Below, piece after piece: positions 17,863 to 25,868 of a stretch of DNA of 43,136 nt. This DNA comes from Nautiliaceae bacterium (GTDB lineage: Bacteria > Campylobacterota > Campylobacteria > Campylobacterales > Nautiliaceae). Numbering within the stretch: position 1 is the first letter of the stretch; every line of letters begins with the position of its first letter. The stretch spans positions 1 to 43,136 of the forward strand of contig JAMOQT010000028.1 in the NCBI GenBank assembly GCA_027063865.1. The letters run 5' to 3'. The notes under the pieces were generated by a model. The model was not told the DNA's origin. It saw nothing but the letters and a program-made list of their open reading frames with translations, and did not search any database. The translations under genes and the position numbers were made by a program.

Positions 17863-18909
17863 TTATAGCATAATCAAAAATCCAAAAAGCGCTATAATGC
17901 TTTCGTATAAAAACAGACTCTCTCCGTATATAACACCTGAAATGATGCTTCCTAAAAATGCCGCCATGCCGTATGCAATTCCGGCGTAAAACTGCTGGGC
18001 AAGGGTTTTGTTGGTGTAGTGTTTGGAAATGTAAAGCAGGGCTGAGGTGTGAAATATGGCAAATGAGAATGCATGAATAAGCTGCGAAAGAGCCACCATT
18101 ATTAAATTTCCCGGGAAAAGATAGAGCATAAACCATCTGATTGCTGTCAGAAGTATTGAAATTTTAAGTAAAAACACAGGCTTAAAGCCGCTTATAAAAC
18201 GGTGTTGGAAAATAAATATAAAAATTTCCGCAATCACGCCTATAGCCCACAGCCATCCTATGTATTCTTTAGAAATTCCATGATTTAGGTTGTATATTGT
18301 AAAAAAGTTGTAAAACCCTCCGAAACTTATCTGTAAGAATACGACTGCAAGCCAGAATTTCCATTCTTTAATTAAATTAATTGACGAAGATGATTTTTTA
18401 ATGGTTTTGTCTTTAAGAAAATAGAGTGCCGTAATGTTTGTAAGTATCATTAAAATAATAAAAAGCCAAACTAAATCGCCGTTGATGTATGAAAAAACTA
18501 TTCCAAAGAGCATAAACCCGATACTGCCGTAAACCCGGGTTTTGCCGTATTTTTCTTTTAACTGTTCAATTGCAATAGCCTCGATATAAGGGAAAACCAC
18601 ACTGAAACTTACACCTATTAAAAAAAACGCCATTAAAATCAAATAAAAATTATGAGTCAGCAGTAAAAACGAGGCGGCTGTGGAAATTATAAGTGCAGCA
18701 ACGTAGTCTGTTTTACTAAGCGGTTTTTTGAGGTAAATAAAAGGTGTTAAAAACCTTGCAATCGGAAGCATTGAAAAAATAACGCCTATTTCTTTAGGGC
18801 TGAAACCTATTTGTTTGAAAAATTTAGGCATAAAAATAACATAATCGCCTATAAGAGTGAAAAAAAGAAAATAAAAAAGGCTTAAAATAAAAAAGGTTTT
18901 ATTTGCCAT
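17863..18909 (-). CDS. MFS transporter (MFS_1-like, HcaT-related)
   Basis: A 348-residue polytopic membrane protein with 10-12 hydrophobic segments. It begins FFILSLFYFLFFTLIGDYVIFMPKFFKQIGFSPKEIGVIFSMLPIARFLTPF and has the KYGKTRVYGSIGFMLFG loop characteristic of the 3-phenylpropionate/nucleoside-type MFS subgroup. It is shorter than the usual roughly 390 residues. The substrate is unknown. Its start overlaps the end of the HIT gene by 11 bp, and the upstream neighbours are pyrE and HIT, so a nucleoside-type substrate is conceivable but only inferred from context. Confidence 0.8.
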   Translation of the reverse strand: MANKTFFILSLFYFLFFTLIGDYVIFMPKFFKQIGFSPKEIGVIFSMLPIARFLTPFIYLKKPLSKTDYVAALIISTAASFLLLTHNFYLILMAFFLIGVSFSVVFPYIEAIAIEQLKEKYGKTRVYGSIGFMLFGIVFSYINGDLVWLFIILMILTNITALYFLKDKTIKKSSSSINLIKEWKFWLAVVFLQISFGGFYNFFTIYNLNHGISKEYIGWLWAIGVIAEIFIFIFQHRFISGFKPVFLLKISILLTAIRWFMLYLFPGNLIMVALSQLIHAFSFAIFHTSALLYISKHYTNKTLAQQFYAGIAYGMAAFLGSIISGVIYGESLFLYESIIALFGFLIML

Positions 18910-19303
18910 TTAGCTCTTTTATGGAATTGATGAGGTTTTGGATTTGGCTTTGGGTTACGGGGTAGTCAAATTCTCTTTGTTTTTCACAAAAGGTAGCCCC
19001 CGGCCACCATGGGTCGTTTTTAAATCTCGGAATGATGTGGATGTGAAGGTGTGGGACTAAGTTTGCCAGCATTGCTATATTTACTTTGTCGGGATGCAAA
19101 GTGTTAATTAATATTTTTTCTATTTTTTTTGCCAAAAGCATAATTTCACAAGCTTCCCCGTCACTTAAATCACTGAATTCTTTAATGTGTTTTTGGGTGA
19201 TGATACGTATGTATCCCGGTATTTCATCTACGAGTATAACTCTTAAAAAATCATTTTGGAAAATTATGTTTTCGTTTTGAGGGTTGCAAAGGGGGCAAAG
19301 CAT
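18899..19303 (-). CDS. HIT-family nucleotide hydrolase/transferase
   Basis: A 134-residue histidine-triad protein. The HIT motif is HLHIHIIPR, followed by FKNDPWWPG; the N-terminus has CPLC, which may bind zinc as in some HIT proteins. The family hydrolyses nucleoside phosphoramidates or dinucleoside polyphosphates. I place the start at 19303 ([11 protein letters not shown]) rather than at an ATG 57 bp upstream: 19303 overlaps the pyrE stop as TAATG, matching the coupling in this operon, and the extra N-terminal residues would only be pyrE sequence read in another frame. The end overlaps the MFS gene. Confidence 0.88.
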   Translation of the reverse strand: MLCPLCNPQNENIIFQNDFLRVILVDEIPGYIRIITQKHIKEFSDLSDGEACEIMLLAKKIEKILINTLHPDKVNIAMLANLVPHLHIHIIPRFKNDPWWPGATFCEKQREFDYPVTQSQIQNLINSIKELNGK

Positions 19304-19911
19304 TAATTCCCTCTGCTGCCGGGTTTGATTGGAGTGCTTCCGGCTTTGCACATAGGGCAATTTTCCGGGTCGTAAACTTCAAAATCAAAATCCTCAAGCG
19401 CAAAAAACGGTTTATCCTCAGGCAGTTTGCACTCACTTTTTCTTTCGCTTTTGCCGTTTACCCTTTTACACACGCCTCTGTTGGCAATTGCGGCAAACGC
19501 CACAACCTCTGCGCCTCTTTTTTCAACTTCCCTTGCGGCTTCCATAGCTGACCCGCCCGTTGTGATGATGTCTTCGCAAATTAGGATTTTTTCACCTTTA
19601 CTGACTTCAAATCCACGTCTTAAGCTCATTAGCCCTTTAACTCTTTCGGTAAAAATAAATCTCACACCAAGAGCCCTTGCAAGCTCATACCCTGCTAAAA
19701 GTCCCCCGATGGCAGGTGAACATACCGTATCAACTTCAATTCCTGCTTTTTTGATTTGATTAGCGAGTTCATTTGCAAGCTTTTCGGCAACTTCGGGATG
19801 CTCAAGCACCCTTGCGCTTTGAAGGTAATATTCGCTGTGTTTACCGCTGCTTAAAAGAAAATGTCCTTTTAGAAGGGCTTTGTATTTTTCATATATTTCT
19901 CTTACGTTCAT
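19303..19911 (-). CDS. pyrE: Orotate phosphoribosyltransferase
   Basis: Converts orotate and PRPP to OMP, the step before PyrF. The 202-residue protein has [15 protein letters not shown] (residues 17-31), [21 protein letters not shown] and the PRPP motif [18 protein letters not shown] (109-126). An unusual C-terminal CPMC within [14 protein letters not shown] is seen in related Campylobacterota proteins and may bind metal. It follows frr by 10 bp and its stop overlaps the HIT start. Confidence 0.95.
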   Translation of the reverse strand: MNVREIYEKYKALLKGHFLLSSGKHSEYYLQSARVLEHPEVAEKLANELANQIKKAGIEVDTVCSPAIGGLLAGYELARALGVRFIFTERVKGLMSLRRGFEVSKGEKILICEDIITTGGSAMEAAREVEKRGAEVVAFAAIANRGVCKRVNGKSERKSECKLPEDKPFFALEDFDFEVYDPENCPMCKAGSTPIKPGSRGN

Positions 19912-19921
19912 TTTAGCTTCT

Positions 19922-20476
19922 TTAGATTTTCATAACGTCATCAATTTTTTTATTTACGATTTCATCCACTTTTGCAACGTATGAATCGGTAATTTCCTGA
20001 ACTTTTTCAAGTCCTCTTTTTTGGTCGTCTTCGGTAATTTCTTTATCTTTGAACATTTTTTTAATATCGTCGTTTGCTTCGCGTCTTATATTTCTGATAG
20101 CAATTTTTGCTTTTTCTCCGAATTCTTTTGCTTTTTTTGCCTGTTTTTTTCTCTCTTCCTCAGTCATAGGAGGGAAATACATTTTAATAACATCACCGTC
20201 GTTGTTAGGGTTTGCACCAACATTTGCTTCCTGAATTGCTCTTTCGATATCGTTTATGATAGATTTATCCCACGGACTTACCACGATAGTCGTCGCATCC
20301 ACCGCATTTACGTTGGCTACCTGATTAAGCGGAGTCGGTGCGCCGTAATATTCAACTTTTACCCCGTCAAGCACGTGGATTGAAACTTTCCCGGTCCTTA
20401 GGGTGTTTAAGTCTTTTTTAAGGACTTCGATACTCTTTTCCATATGCTCTTTGGCAAACTCAAATACTTCTTCCAT
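19922..20476 (-). CDS. frr: Ribosome recycling factor
   Basis: Splits post-termination ribosomes with EF-G. The 184-residue protein matches the family throughout: [90 protein letters not shown]-like sequence, and the helical tail [16 protein letters not shown]. The secG-frr-pyrE order is typical of Campylobacterota. Its ATG overlaps the stop of the deacetylase gene as TAATG. Confidence 0.97.
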   Translation of the reverse strand: MEEVFEFAKEHMEKSIEVLKKDLNTLRTGKVSIHVLDGVKVEYYGAPTPLNQVANVNAVDATTIVVSPWDKSIINDIERAIQEANVGANPNNDGDVIKMYFPPMTEEERKKQAKKAKEFGEKAKIAIRNIRREANDDIKKMFKDKEITEDDQKRGLEKVQEITDSYVAKVDEIVNKKIDDVMKI

Positions 20477-21399
20477 TATTCCTCCTTTAGAATTAATTTT
20501 GAAATCATTTCATAATTATAACTTATGATTACCCTGTTTCTGTATTTTTTCAGTGTGAAATTCGGTTTATATTCAAAATACCCGTTTTTAACCTTTACGC
20601 CTTTCCATCCGAGCTTTGTGATGTAGATGTTTACGTAAGGTTTTTTAGTATATCCGCTGATTTTGGTTATTTTATTTTTATCTCTTTCAATTTTAAGGTT
20701 TTTTATATTTAAAACTTTGATTTTAAGTTTTTTTGATATGTCCACCGTGCCTGTGAGGGCGATTCTGTCTATGTTGTTTTTAGGTGAAGTGATGGCGTAT
20801 GCGCCCGGGTTTTGATTGGCTATTATAGGAAAAAAAGAATTGATTATTTTTTTAACCCTCTCATCGTATTCACCGTAAGGGTATGCATACATCTTTGGGA
20901 CGTATCCAATATATTTTTTAAATGCGTTAACCGCTTTTTTCGTATCTTCAATTATTTCTTTGTCGCTTAATTTTGCAAGATGAGGGTGCGCCCAGCTATG
21001 AACTCCGAGCTCACCGTATTTAGCACAATCTTTTACCTGCTCCCAGTTCATAAAATCACCCCATTTCTGGGTCGTGGCTTTAGTATAAACAAAAAGTGTG
21101 AAAGGGATATTGTATTTTTTAAAAAGAGGCAGTCCGTTTTTGTAAAAACTTTTGTAACTGTCGTCAACTGTAAACACTACTATTTTATCAATGTTTTTGC
21201 CCTCTTTTTGCATTTTTATAAGGGTTGAGAGTTTTACTGCTTTGTATCCGTGGGATTTCATGTATTTGAAATATTTGATTAATTCTTTTGAAGATGTGTT
21301 GGTATAAGGATGTCTGCTGTCGTCGATTCTGTGCAGGACAAAAAGATGCGCCTCGGCAAAAAGCCAAAGCGGTAAAAAGAATAAATAAAGATATCTCAT
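20476..21399 (-). CDS. Exported polysaccharide deacetylase (NodB domain)
   Basis: A 307-residue secreted protein. After a signal peptide (to about residue 17), the NodB domain shows VVFTVDDSYKSFYKNGLPLFKKYNIPFTLFV with Asp79-Asp80, and metal ligands His134 and His138 in GVHSWAHPHL, then YAYPYGEYDERV. A C-terminal beta domain (about 225-307) has tandem strand repeats. Likely substrates are N-acetylated envelope sugars such as poly-GlcNAc or peptidoglycan. It is coupled by TAATG overlaps to secG upstream and frr downstream, so it sits in a translation/secretion operon. Confidence 0.87.
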   Translation of the reverse strand: MRYLYLFFLPLWLFAEAHLFVLHRIDDSRHPYTNTSSKELIKYFKYMKSHGYKAVKLSTLIKMQKEGKNIDKIVVFTVDDSYKSFYKNGLPLFKKYNIPFTLFVYTKATTQKWGDFMNWEQVKDCAKYGELGVHSWAHPHLAKLSDKEIIEDTKKAVNAFKKYIGYVPKMYAYPYGEYDERVKKIINSFFPIIANQNPGAYAITSPKNNIDRIALTGTVDISKKLKIKVLNIKNLKIERDKNKITKISGYTKKPYVNIYITKLGWKGVKVKNGYFEYKPNFTLKKYRNRVIISYNYEMISKLILKEE

Positions 21400-21725
21400 T
21401 ATTTTGCCGGTGCCTGAGGAACGCTTGGAATGGCAGGTGTTTTAGGAGCGGTTGTTTTTGTTGTCTGAATTTTTACTTCGTCAAGTGCCGAAGTGTTTGC
21501 CTCTTTATTGTAAAGATATACAAGGGTTAGTGTGTTTAATACGAATAAGAGTCCGAGAATCATCGTAGCTTTTGTTAAAAAGTTCATAGGACCTTTGGCA
21601 CCAAATACTGTATTATTTGAGCTTGAATATGCACCTAATCCCATTGATTCGGATTTTTGAAGCAATACCAGAATTACTATCGCAATAACTAAAATAATCT
21701 GAACAGTGAATAAAATACCGGTCAT
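21399..21725 (-). CDS. secG: Preprotein translocase subunit SecG
   Basis: A small SecYEG partner with two membrane helices: TGILFTVQIILVIAIVILVLLQ (residues 2-23) and ATMILGLLFVLNTLTLVYLY (53-72), separated by the conserved loop KSESMGLGAYSSSNNTVFGAKGPMNFLTK. The C-terminal tail is Thr/Pro/Ala-rich (TTAPKTPAIPSVPQAPAK). It is the first gene of a long leftward run and its stop overlaps the deacetylase start. Confidence 0.95.
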   Translation of the reverse strand: MTGILFTVQIILVIAIVILVLLQKSESMGLGAYSSSNNTVFGAKGPMNFLTKATMILGLLFVLNTLTLVYLYNKEANTSALDEVKIQTTKTTAPKTPAIPSVPQAPAK

Positions 21726-21742
21726 TTTTTACCTTTTTTGGG

Positions 21743-21752
21743 TATAATTATA
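21743..21752. promoter_or_regulatory. Overlapping divergent -10 elements (secG / methyltransferase)
   Basis: TATAATTATA is read as TATAAT on the plus strand (21743-21748) and as TGATATAAT on the minus strand (hexamer 21747-21752). It gives back-to-back promoters, so only one direction can initiate at a time. The octamer array begins 9 bp upstream of the secG -10. Confidence 0.5.
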
Positions 21753-21761
21753 TCATAAATA

Positions 21762-21857
21762 AGTAGTTAAGTTGTGAAGTTGTGAAGTAGTTAAGTTGTG
21801 AAGTTGTGAAGTAGTTAAGTTGTGAAGTTGTGAAGTTGTGAAGTAGTTAAGTTGTGA
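21762..21857. repeat. Octamer tandem array between secG and the methyltransferase gene
   Basis: Twelve consecutive 8-bp units: AGTTGTGA (eight copies) and AGTAGTTA (four copies), in the pattern of one AGTAGTTA followed by two or three AGTTGTGA. It occupies the region upstream of the secG promoter and the 5' leader of the methyltransferase, reaching its start codon. It is followed by GAGAATT-type heptamers at about 21867-21886. Confidence 0.92.
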
Positions 21858-22546
21858 AGGGGAATAGAGAATTGAGAATTGAGAATAAAGCGTTAATAAG
21901 TTTTAATAAATTTGCCCATACTTACGGTGAATATAATGTAATTCAAAAGAGGATTATTAAAAAATATCTTCCTTTTGTAAAAAACAGGATTGTTGATTTG
22001 GGCTGCGGAAGTGAAGGGCTTTGCGTTTATAAAAAATTTGATTTTTATCTGGGTGTGGACGCATCCGAAGAGATGCTAAAAAGAAACCCCTGCAATACTT
22101 TAAAAGCCGATTTTAATACAAAGAAATGTTTTGAACTGATAAAAAAATATGATTTTGACCAGATTGTTTCATTTTCGGCACTTCAGTGGGCGGATGATTT
22201 GGAATTTGTATTCAGGGAGATTAAAAATTTAAAAAAAGAGTATCTGCTTGCAATATTTACATCAAATACCTTTAAATCCCTCCATAAATTTTTAGGTGTA
22301 AACTCCCCTATAGTTTCAAAAGAGCGTTTGATTGAGGCTTCCAAAATTTTAGAGCCTACGCATTTGGAAATACTAAGCTATGAAATGAGTTTTAAATCCC
22401 CAAAAGAGCTTTTGGAATATATTAAATATTCGGGAGTCGGAGGCAATGTCAGGGTCAGCCCCGCTAAAATCAGGGAGTTTTTAAAAAAATTTCCCGTTGA
22501 TTTTTTGGAGTTTGAAATTGCTGTTTTATATGGACAGTTTATATGA
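21854..22546 (+). CDS. BioC-like SAM-dependent methyltransferase
   Basis: A 230-residue class I methyltransferase similar to malonyl-ACP O-methyltransferase: SFNKFAHTYGEYNVIQKRI at the N-terminus, motif I IVDLGCGSEG, GVDASEEML, IVSFSALQWADDL (the BioC-like ALQW) and FKSLHKFLG. If BioC, it makes the methyl-ester primer for biotin synthesis, fitting the biotin need of AccB. The start is uncertain: a GTG in the last octamer repeat (21854) or a TTG at 21872 within GAGAATT heptamers; repeats have grown into the 5' end. It overlaps convergent aguA by 8 bp. Confidence 0.8.
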   Translation: MKGNRELRIENKALISFNKFAHTYGEYNVIQKRIIKKYLPFVKNRIVDLGCGSEGLCVYKKFDFYLGVDASEEMLKRNPCNTLKADFNTKKCFELIKKYDFDQIVSFSALQWADDLEFVFREIKNLKKEYLLAIFTSNTFKSLHKFLGVNSPIVSKERLIEASKILEPTHLEILSYEMSFKSPKELLEYIKYSGVGGNVRVSPAKIREFLKKFPVDFLEFEIAVLYGQFI

Positions 22547-23501
22547 GGCAGTCTGAATAATACTCTTTTGTAACGCAGTGAATAGAACCGTGCTGTTTTA
22601 TAAGCGTATTTGCGTTTATGGGTATTATATTCCTGTTAGGAAATATTTCACAAAAAAGGTCATAAACATACCTGTCTTTACTGTCGTCATACACGGGGAG
22701 TAAAACTGCGTCGTTTATTATTAAAAAATTGGCATATGTGGCAGGCAGACGGTGATTTTCCCAGATTTTTGGCTTTGGTAGCGGCAGAGGTATAAGGTCA
22801 AATCCTGTTTTTTTAAGTTCTTCTTCCATTTTTGCAAGCTCTTTATAATGAATGTCGTTTTTATTGTTGCATTTACAATAGACTATTGTATTTTCATTCA
22901 CAAATCTTGCAAGGGTGTCTATATGCGAATCGGTATCGTCACCTTCTAAAAAGCCGTGATTTAGCCAAATAATTTCATCTACAAATAGTTCCTTTTTTAA
23001 GAAATCATCAATTTCCTCTTTTGTTAACGGATAGTTTCTGTTTGGTTCTAACAAACACTTAGATGTGGTAAGCAGTGTTTTACCGTTTGTGTCAATACTT
23101 CCGCCCTCTAGTACAAAATTATAGCTTTTATCGATATGAAACAGCGTGCGGGATATCTGATTGTCCAGATTTGCCGGAAATTTCAGTCCCCAGCCGTTGA
23201 ATTTAAAATCAAGCAGTTTAATGCTGTTTTCTTTTTTTACGCTTATAGCTCCAAAATCCCTTGCCCATGTGTCGTTGTTTTGAATTTTGCGGAAAATAAA
23301 GTTTTTATGTTTTAAATGTGAAATTGTGTTTTCATCTTCATAGCAGATTAAAACTTTTTCATACTGTGCTATGGCGTAGGCAATTTCACTAAAGGTATTA
23401 ACTGCATCTTTTAAACAGCATTCCCAGTCCGTGTTTTTATGGGGAAACACAAGCTGGATGAATTCCTGCTTTTCCCATTCGGGTATTAAATAATTTTTCA
23501 T
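22539..23501 (-). CDS. aguA: Agmatine deiminase
   Basis: Hydrolyses agmatine to N-carbamoylputrescine and ammonia, on the route to putrescine and spermidine. The 320-residue protein has the guanidino-deiminase fold: MPHKNTDW-like FPHKNTDWEC, NDTWARDFGAI, FVLEGGSIDTNGKTLLTT, GDDTDSHIDTLARF and the catalytic cysteine in KQHGSIHCVTKEY near the C-terminus. It lies 26 bp after leuC and probably shares its transcript. The carbamoylputrescine amidohydrolase partner is not in the window. Confidence 0.93.
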   Translation of the reverse strand: MKNYLIPEWEKQEFIQLVFPHKNTDWECCLKDAVNTFSEIAYAIAQYEKVLICYEDENTISHLKHKNFIFRKIQNNDTWARDFGAISVKKENSIKLLDFKFNGWGLKFPANLDNQISRTLFHIDKSYNFVLEGGSIDTNGKTLLTTSKCLLEPNRNYPLTKEEIDDFLKKELFVDEIIWLNHGFLEGDDTDSHIDTLARFVNENTIVYCKCNNKNDIHYKELAKMEEELKKTGFDLIPLPLPKPKIWENHRLPATYANFLIINDAVLLPVYDDSKDRYVYDLFCEIFPNRNIIPINANTLIKQHGSIHCVTKEYYSDCLI

Positions 23502-23527
23502 TTCCGCTTTTAAAATTAGCTAAGAGA

Positions 23528-24805
23528 TTATAAATCTCTCGGGTCTGCTATTTTACCGGCTATTGCGCTTGCTGCGGCAACCGCAGAGTTTGAAAGATAA
23601 ACTTCGCTGCTTCTGCTTCCCATTCTACCTCTAAAGTTTCTGTTTGTGGTTGCAACCGCCCTTTCGCCGTCACCTAAAATTCCCATATATCCTCCAAGAC
23701 AGGCACCGCAAGTTGGATTTGCCACAACTGCACCTGCGTCAATTAGAATGTCTAAAATTCCTTCATGTTCGGCCTGTTTGTAAATTCTTTGCGTTGCAGG
23801 GGTCACGATTAGTCTTACTCTTCTGTGGACTCTTTTACCTTTAAGGATTTCTGCGGCTATTCTGAGGTCACTAAGTGTTCCGTTTGTACAGCTTCCGATA
23901 TATACCTGGTCTATTTCGATGTCGTCTTTAACAGCCTGAGATACAGGTTTTCCGTTGCTTGGCAAAAACGGATATGCAACAAGCGGTTCGAGTTTATTAA
24001 CGTCTATTTCGATAATCTGTGAATATTTTGCGTCAGGGTCTGAATAGTGGATTTTTGGCTCGCTTCTTAAAGGATTGTATTTTTTAACTTCTTCAAGGAA
24101 ACTTTCCGTAATTTTGTCGTATGCGACAATACCGTTTTTAGCCCCGGCTTCAATTGCCATGTTGCATAGACTCATTCTGTCATCCATCGGAAGATTTTCA
24201 ATAACTTCTCCCGTAAATTCAAGCGCTTTGTATAACGCCCCGTCAACTCCGATTCTTCTGATTAGTTCTAATATTAAATCTTTTCCGTAAACGTGCTGTT
24301 TTCTTTCGCCTTTAAACACTACTTTGATACTCTCGGGAATTTTAAACCAGCTTTTGCCTGTAATCATACAAAACGCTATATCGGTACTTCCCATTCCCGT
24401 AGAAAACGCTCCAAGCGCCCCGTGCGTACATGTATGTGAATCCGCCCCGATAATAACGTCCCCCGGAATTACAAGCCCTTTTTCAGGAAGCAGTCTGTGT
24501 TCTATTCCCATGTCTTTTTCGTCAAAAAAGTTTTTGAGGTTATGTTTATATGCAAAATCTCTGTTTATTTTGGCCTGGTTTGCGCTTGCTATGTCTTTTG
24601 GCGGAATGAAATGATCAAGCACTATCGCAAAATTGTCGGGTTTTGCTAGTTTTTCTGCACCGCTTTCCTCAAAAGCCCTGATTGAAATGGGCGTTGTTAT
24701 GTCATTTCCTATTGTCATATCGACATCGCACATAATTATTTCGCCGGGTTTAACCTCACGGCCGATATGTTCGGCAAATATTTTTTCGGTAATAGTCATA
24801 GGCAT
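23528..24805 (-). CDS. leuC: 3-isopropylmalate dehydratase large subunit (LeuC/HacA-like)
   Basis: A 4Fe-4S aconitase-superfamily isomerase of leucine synthesis. The 425-residue protein is of the short LeuC2/homoaconitase type. It shows VDMTIGNDITTPISIRAFEE, IPGDVIIGADSHTCTHGALGAFSTGMGSTD, and the cluster ligands in IGSCTNG and NPTCGACLGGYMG. The start at 24805 has AAAGGA five bases upstream; a second ATG two codons in is possible. The small subunit LeuD is not adjacent here, which is unusual. ilvD, also in branched-chain synthesis, is 13 kb away. Confidence 0.93.
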   Translation of the reverse strand: MPMTITEKIFAEHIGREVKPGEIIMCDVDMTIGNDITTPISIRAFEESGAEKLAKPDNFAIVLDHFIPPKDIASANQAKINRDFAYKHNLKNFFDEKDMGIEHRLLPEKGLVIPGDVIIGADSHTCTHGALGAFSTGMGSTDIAFCMITGKSWFKIPESIKVVFKGERKQHVYGKDLILELIRRIGVDGALYKALEFTGEVIENLPMDDRMSLCNMAIEAGAKNGIVAYDKITESFLEEVKKYNPLRSEPKIHYSDPDAKYSQIIEIDVNKLEPLVAYPFLPSNGKPVSQAVKDDIEIDQVYIGSCTNGTLSDLRIAAEILKGKRVHRRVRLIVTPATQRIYKQAEHEGILDILIDAGAVVANPTCGACLGGYMGILGDGERAVATTNRNFRGRMGSRSSEVYLSNSAVAAASAIAGKIADPRDL

Positions 24806-24825
24806 AACAGTCCTTTTTTAATGAA

Positions 24826-24847
24826 ATTATAGCTAATTTGGTATAAT
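24826..24847. promoter_or_regulatory. Divergent promoters of leuC and the DUF2905 gene
   Basis: A minus-strand TATAAT (24826-24831) lies 21 bp before leuC. A plus-strand extended -10, TGGTATAAT (hexamer 24842-24847), lies 30 bp before the DUF2905 start at 24877. No regulatory leader is seen. Confidence 0.5.
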
Positions 24848-24876
24848 TAATGAAAAAGAGGTACAGAGGAGGAAAA

Positions 24877-25086
24877 ATGGCTAAGATTTTTATTTTTATC
24901 GGTTTAGTGTTTATTTTAATGGGAATTGTTTTATATATTTTTAAAGGATTTCCGCTTTTTAGACTGCCCGGGGATATTGTAATAGACAAGGGAAATTTTA
25001 AATTTTATTTTCCTATAACTTCATCTATAATAATCAGCATAATTTTAAGTGTACTATTTAGTATCGTATCAAAGTTTTTAAAATGA
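24877..25086 (+). CDS. DUF2905 small membrane protein
   Basis: A 69-residue protein with two membrane helices (KIFIFIGLVFILMGIVLYIF and FPITSSIIISIILSVLFSIVS) flanking the conserved LFRLPGDIVIDKGNFKFYFP of DUF2905. Function unknown; the family is widespread and usually sits near thpR, ruvC or similar small genes. I chose ATG 24877 because GGAGG lies 5 bp before it; an upstream ATG at 24850 would fall on the predicted transcript start. It overlaps thpR by 4 bp (ATGA). Confidence 0.85.
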   Translation: MAKIFIFIGLVFILMGIVLYIFKGFPLFRLPGDIVIDKGNFKFYFPITSSIIISIILSVLFSIVSKFLK

Positions 25087-25559
25087 GACTATTTATAGCT
25101 ACGCCCGTGAGTATTCCGATTTACGGTGCGATAAAACAAGACTTAGGACGGTTTATAGAAGGTAAATGGGTTGAAGGGTGGAATTTGCATCTAACGCATA
25201 AATTCATAGGTGAGGACGAGCCTGAAAAATATAAAATAAAATTAGACATTCCCGATGAAAAAATTATAATTGACGGAATAGGGATGTTTGGAAACAAAAT
25301 TTTGTATTTAAAGGCAAATAGCGGCAAAATAGATAAAATAAATACACAAATTAACGAAAAATTCGGATTAACAAACGAAAAACCTTTTAAAGCGCATATA
25401 ACTTTGTGCAGAATAAAGAGTATAAAAGATAAATCATTGTTTAAAGAGATGAAAAAGTGGGATAAAAAGCTGGCTGAGGTGCCTTTTGAAGTGTATCTTT
25501 ACAAATCGACTTTAACAAAAAAAGGACCTGTTTATGAAAAAATCCACAAATATGAATAA
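25083..25559 (+). CDS. thpR: RNA 2',3'-cyclic phosphodiesterase (2H family)
   Basis: A 158-residue 2H phosphoesterase with both catalytic HxT motifs: NLHLTHKFIGE (about residues 38-48) and KAHITLCRI (about 100-108), and MRLFIATPV at the N-terminus. ThpR/LigT enzymes open 2',3'-cyclic phosphates and can form 2'-5' RNA linkages in vitro. The gene overlaps DUF2905 upstream by 4 bp and the FlhB-tail gene downstream by 26 bp. The same window encodes an Rnl1-type RNA ligase at 40130. Confidence 0.9.
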   Translation: MRLFIATPVSIPIYGAIKQDLGRFIEGKWVEGWNLHLTHKFIGEDEPEKYKIKLDIPDEKIIIDGIGMFGNKILYLKANSGKIDKINTQINEKFGLTNEKPFKAHITLCRIKSIKDKSLFKEMKKWDKKLAEVPFEVYLYKSTLTKKGPVYEKIHKYE

Positions 25560-25815
25560 AGCCGTGGCGCTTAAATATAAAGCGTACGAAGAAAATGCAC
25601 CGAGGGTTTTGGCAAAGGGAAAAGGCGAGCTAGCCAAAAAGATTATTGAAAAAGCAAAACGTTACGATATTCCTCTTTTTCAAAACGAAACTCTTGCCGA
25701 TATGCTATTAAATGTTGAAGTAGGAGAAGAGATACCTCCGAAAATGTATAAGGCGGTTGTTGATGTTTTTATATGGCTTTACAAACTTGAAGAAAAGGCG
25801 CAACTTAGTAGATAA
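25534..25815 (+). CDS. Free-standing FlhB C-terminal-like protein (EscU/YscU/HrcU family)
   Basis: A 93-residue soluble protein matching only the cytoplasmic tail of the flagellar export switch FlhB: KAVALKYKAYEENAPRVLAKGKGELAKKIIEKAKRYDIPLFQNETLADMLLNVEVGEEIPPKMYKAVVDVFIWLYKL. Residues correspond to the part C-terminal to the NPTH autocleavage site, so neither the site nor membrane helices are present. Such FlhB2/FhlX proteins in Campylobacterota can substitute for the cleaved FlhB tail. ATG 25534 has AAAGGA eight bases upstream; a later ATG at 25552 lacks a site. Confidence 0.85.
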   Translation: MKKSTNMNKAVALKYKAYEENAPRVLAKGKGELAKKIIEKAKRYDIPLFQNETLADMLLNVEVGEEIPPKMYKAVVDVFIWLYKLEEKAQLSR

Positions 25816-25841
25816 TTTAGTGTAAATGACTAAAGAATTAT

Positions 25842-25849
25842 GATATAAT
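25842..25849 (+). promoter_or_regulatory. Extended -10 promoter for the AMMECR1-Fic pair
   Basis: TGATATAAT with the hexamer at 25844-25849, 19 bp before the ATG, followed by a strong GGAGGGG ribosome-binding site. Confidence 0.5.
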
Positions 25850-25868
25850 AAATAAAAAAGGAGGGGAA

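Noticed and set aside
20021-20383. 120-residue open frame antisense to frr
   Set aside because: It lies wholly over a certain gene on the other strand, is Phe/Cys-rich as expected of antisense to Lys/Glu-rich coding, and has no ribosome-binding site.
21762-21857. CRISPR-like array
   Set aside because: Units are 8 bp and directly adjacent, without unique spacers, and no cas gene is in the window.
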